DNA from: Sulfurovum sp.
GTDB lineage: Bacteria > Campylobacterota > Campylobacteria > Campylobacterales > Sulfurovaceae
Direction of reading: 5' to 3'
Assembly (NCBI GenBank): GCA_026985755.1
Contig: JALSPX010000286.1
Span: 1-6,041, forward strand
DNA: 6,041 nucleotides
Shown piece by piece: positions 5,686 to 6,041 of the stretch (positions within the stretch are counted from its first letter, which is position 1; every line of letters begins with the position of its first letter). Made by a program: the position numbers and the translations under genes. The notes beneath the pieces are model-generated. The model saw nothing but the letters and a program-made list of their open reading frames with translations. It made no database searches and was not told the DNA's origin.

Positions 5686-5695
5686 TGCTTATTCG

Positions 5696-6041
5696 TTAAA
5701 TCAACGCCTCATCCATCTCTTCAGGAATCTCAAGCCCCATGAGTTTAAGTACCGTAGGTGCTATGTTATTAAGTCCACACCTCTCTTTGAGTTTACTCAC
5801 ACCCTCTGCAAGTACAAAACACCATACTTCACCTACGGTGTGATTGGTAAGTATATTTCCCTCGCTGTCTTTCATCTCTTCACAGTTCCCATGGTCTGAA
5901 GTGAGTACAATATTGTATCCATCCTCTTTTGCTTTTTCTATAATCTTGCCTAGTTCAGTATCGACAGCGTTTACTGCTTCGCAGGCTGCTTCATAATTAC
6001 CTGTATGCCCCACCATGTCACCATTGGCAAAGTTAACCACA
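5696..6041 (-). CDS. gpmI: 2,3-bisphosphoglycerate-independent phosphoglycerate mutase, C-terminal part (runs off right edge)
   Basis: Interconverts 3- and 2-phosphoglycerate in glycolysis/gluconeogenesis, in the cytosol, using two manganese ions and a phosphoserine intermediate. The last 114-115 residues of an enzyme usually near 500 are present. They belong to the alkaline-phosphatase-like phosphatase domain and keep the metal ligands expected there: NFANGDMVGHTGN (Asp and His), LTSDHGNCEEM (Asp-His) and LTNHT (His). The C-terminus LEIPEEMDEALI is typical. The frame is open to the last base of the window. The first full codon, GTG, is an internal Val and not a start, because the catalytic Ser and the rest of the protein lie beyond the edge. 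The gene reads toward the ATPase gene on the same strand, so read-through into it is possible. No terminator hairpin is evident between them. Confidence 0.93.
   Translation of the reverse strand, partial: VVNFANGDMVGHTGNYEAACEAVNAVDTELGKIIEKAKEDGYNIVLTSDHGNCEEMKDSEGNILTNHTVGEVWCFVLAEGVSKLKERCGLNNIAPTVLKLMGLEIPEEMDEALI

Noticed and set aside
5302..5899. Plus-strand frames of about 70 codons across the ATPase 5' end and gpmI
   Set aside because: They are antisense to genes with clear motifs, or run through the operator and repeat region, and show no initiation signals.
1..6041. CRISPR array, tRNA, rRNA or transposase
   Set aside because: There are no regularly spaced direct repeats, no tRNA or rRNA-like sequence and no transposase-like protein. 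The repeats present are few, palindromic and irregularly placed.

Overview
The window looks like an AT-rich Campylobacterota (epsilonproteobacterial) chromosome, probably of the Sulfurovum/Sulfurimonas type. This is inferred from codon and base use, the protein families present, and the two edge genes. The left edge is the N-terminal part of fabG (minus strand) and the right edge is the C-terminal part of gpmI (minus strand). I recall these two genes as adjacent in Campylobacter jejuni (Cj0434/Cj0435), so the roughly 5.4 kb between them reads as an accessory insert in an otherwise conserved neighbourhood.

Layout, left to right. (1) fabG start, minus strand. (2) A 234-bp gap holding a GC-richer, hairpin-rich island. 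(3) A small TerB-like gene, minus strand, with a clear promoter and a palindromic repeat (copy A) forming most of its leader. (4) A tight three-gene plus-strand operon: family 2 glycosyltransferase, a 7-TM protein with two LAB_N domains, and an ArnT-like family 39 membrane glycosyltransferase. Both junctions are ATGA stop/start overlaps. (5) A 390-bp non-coding stretch with a weak 51-codon reading frame and a 197-bp inverted-repeat element (copy B). (6) A minus-strand AAA+/DUF4143 ATPase with a strong promoter and two identical palindromic operators. (7) A half copy (C) of the same repeat. (8) The gpmI end.

The operon makes sense as a lipid-linked sugar pathway. The GT2 enzyme would load a sugar onto polyprenyl phosphate, the LAB_N protein is a candidate translocator, and the GT39 enzyme would transfer the sugar on the periplasmic face to lipid A or another acceptor. 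The substrate cannot be read from the sequence.

The most unusual signal is the repeat family. Copies A, B and C carry the block TTTAACCCAAA..ATGCAATAG (or part of it), lie at module junctions, and all point the same way relative to the minus-strand reading frame just downstream. Copy B is a long, multi-branched inverted repeat whose imperfect pairs are mostly G-U on the plus strand, which suggests selection on an RNA fold. Also notable are the SWEET-like 3-1-3 layout of the duplicated LAB_N protein and the dual-operator control region of the ATPase. No CRISPR array, tRNA, rRNA, transposase or integrase gene is visible.
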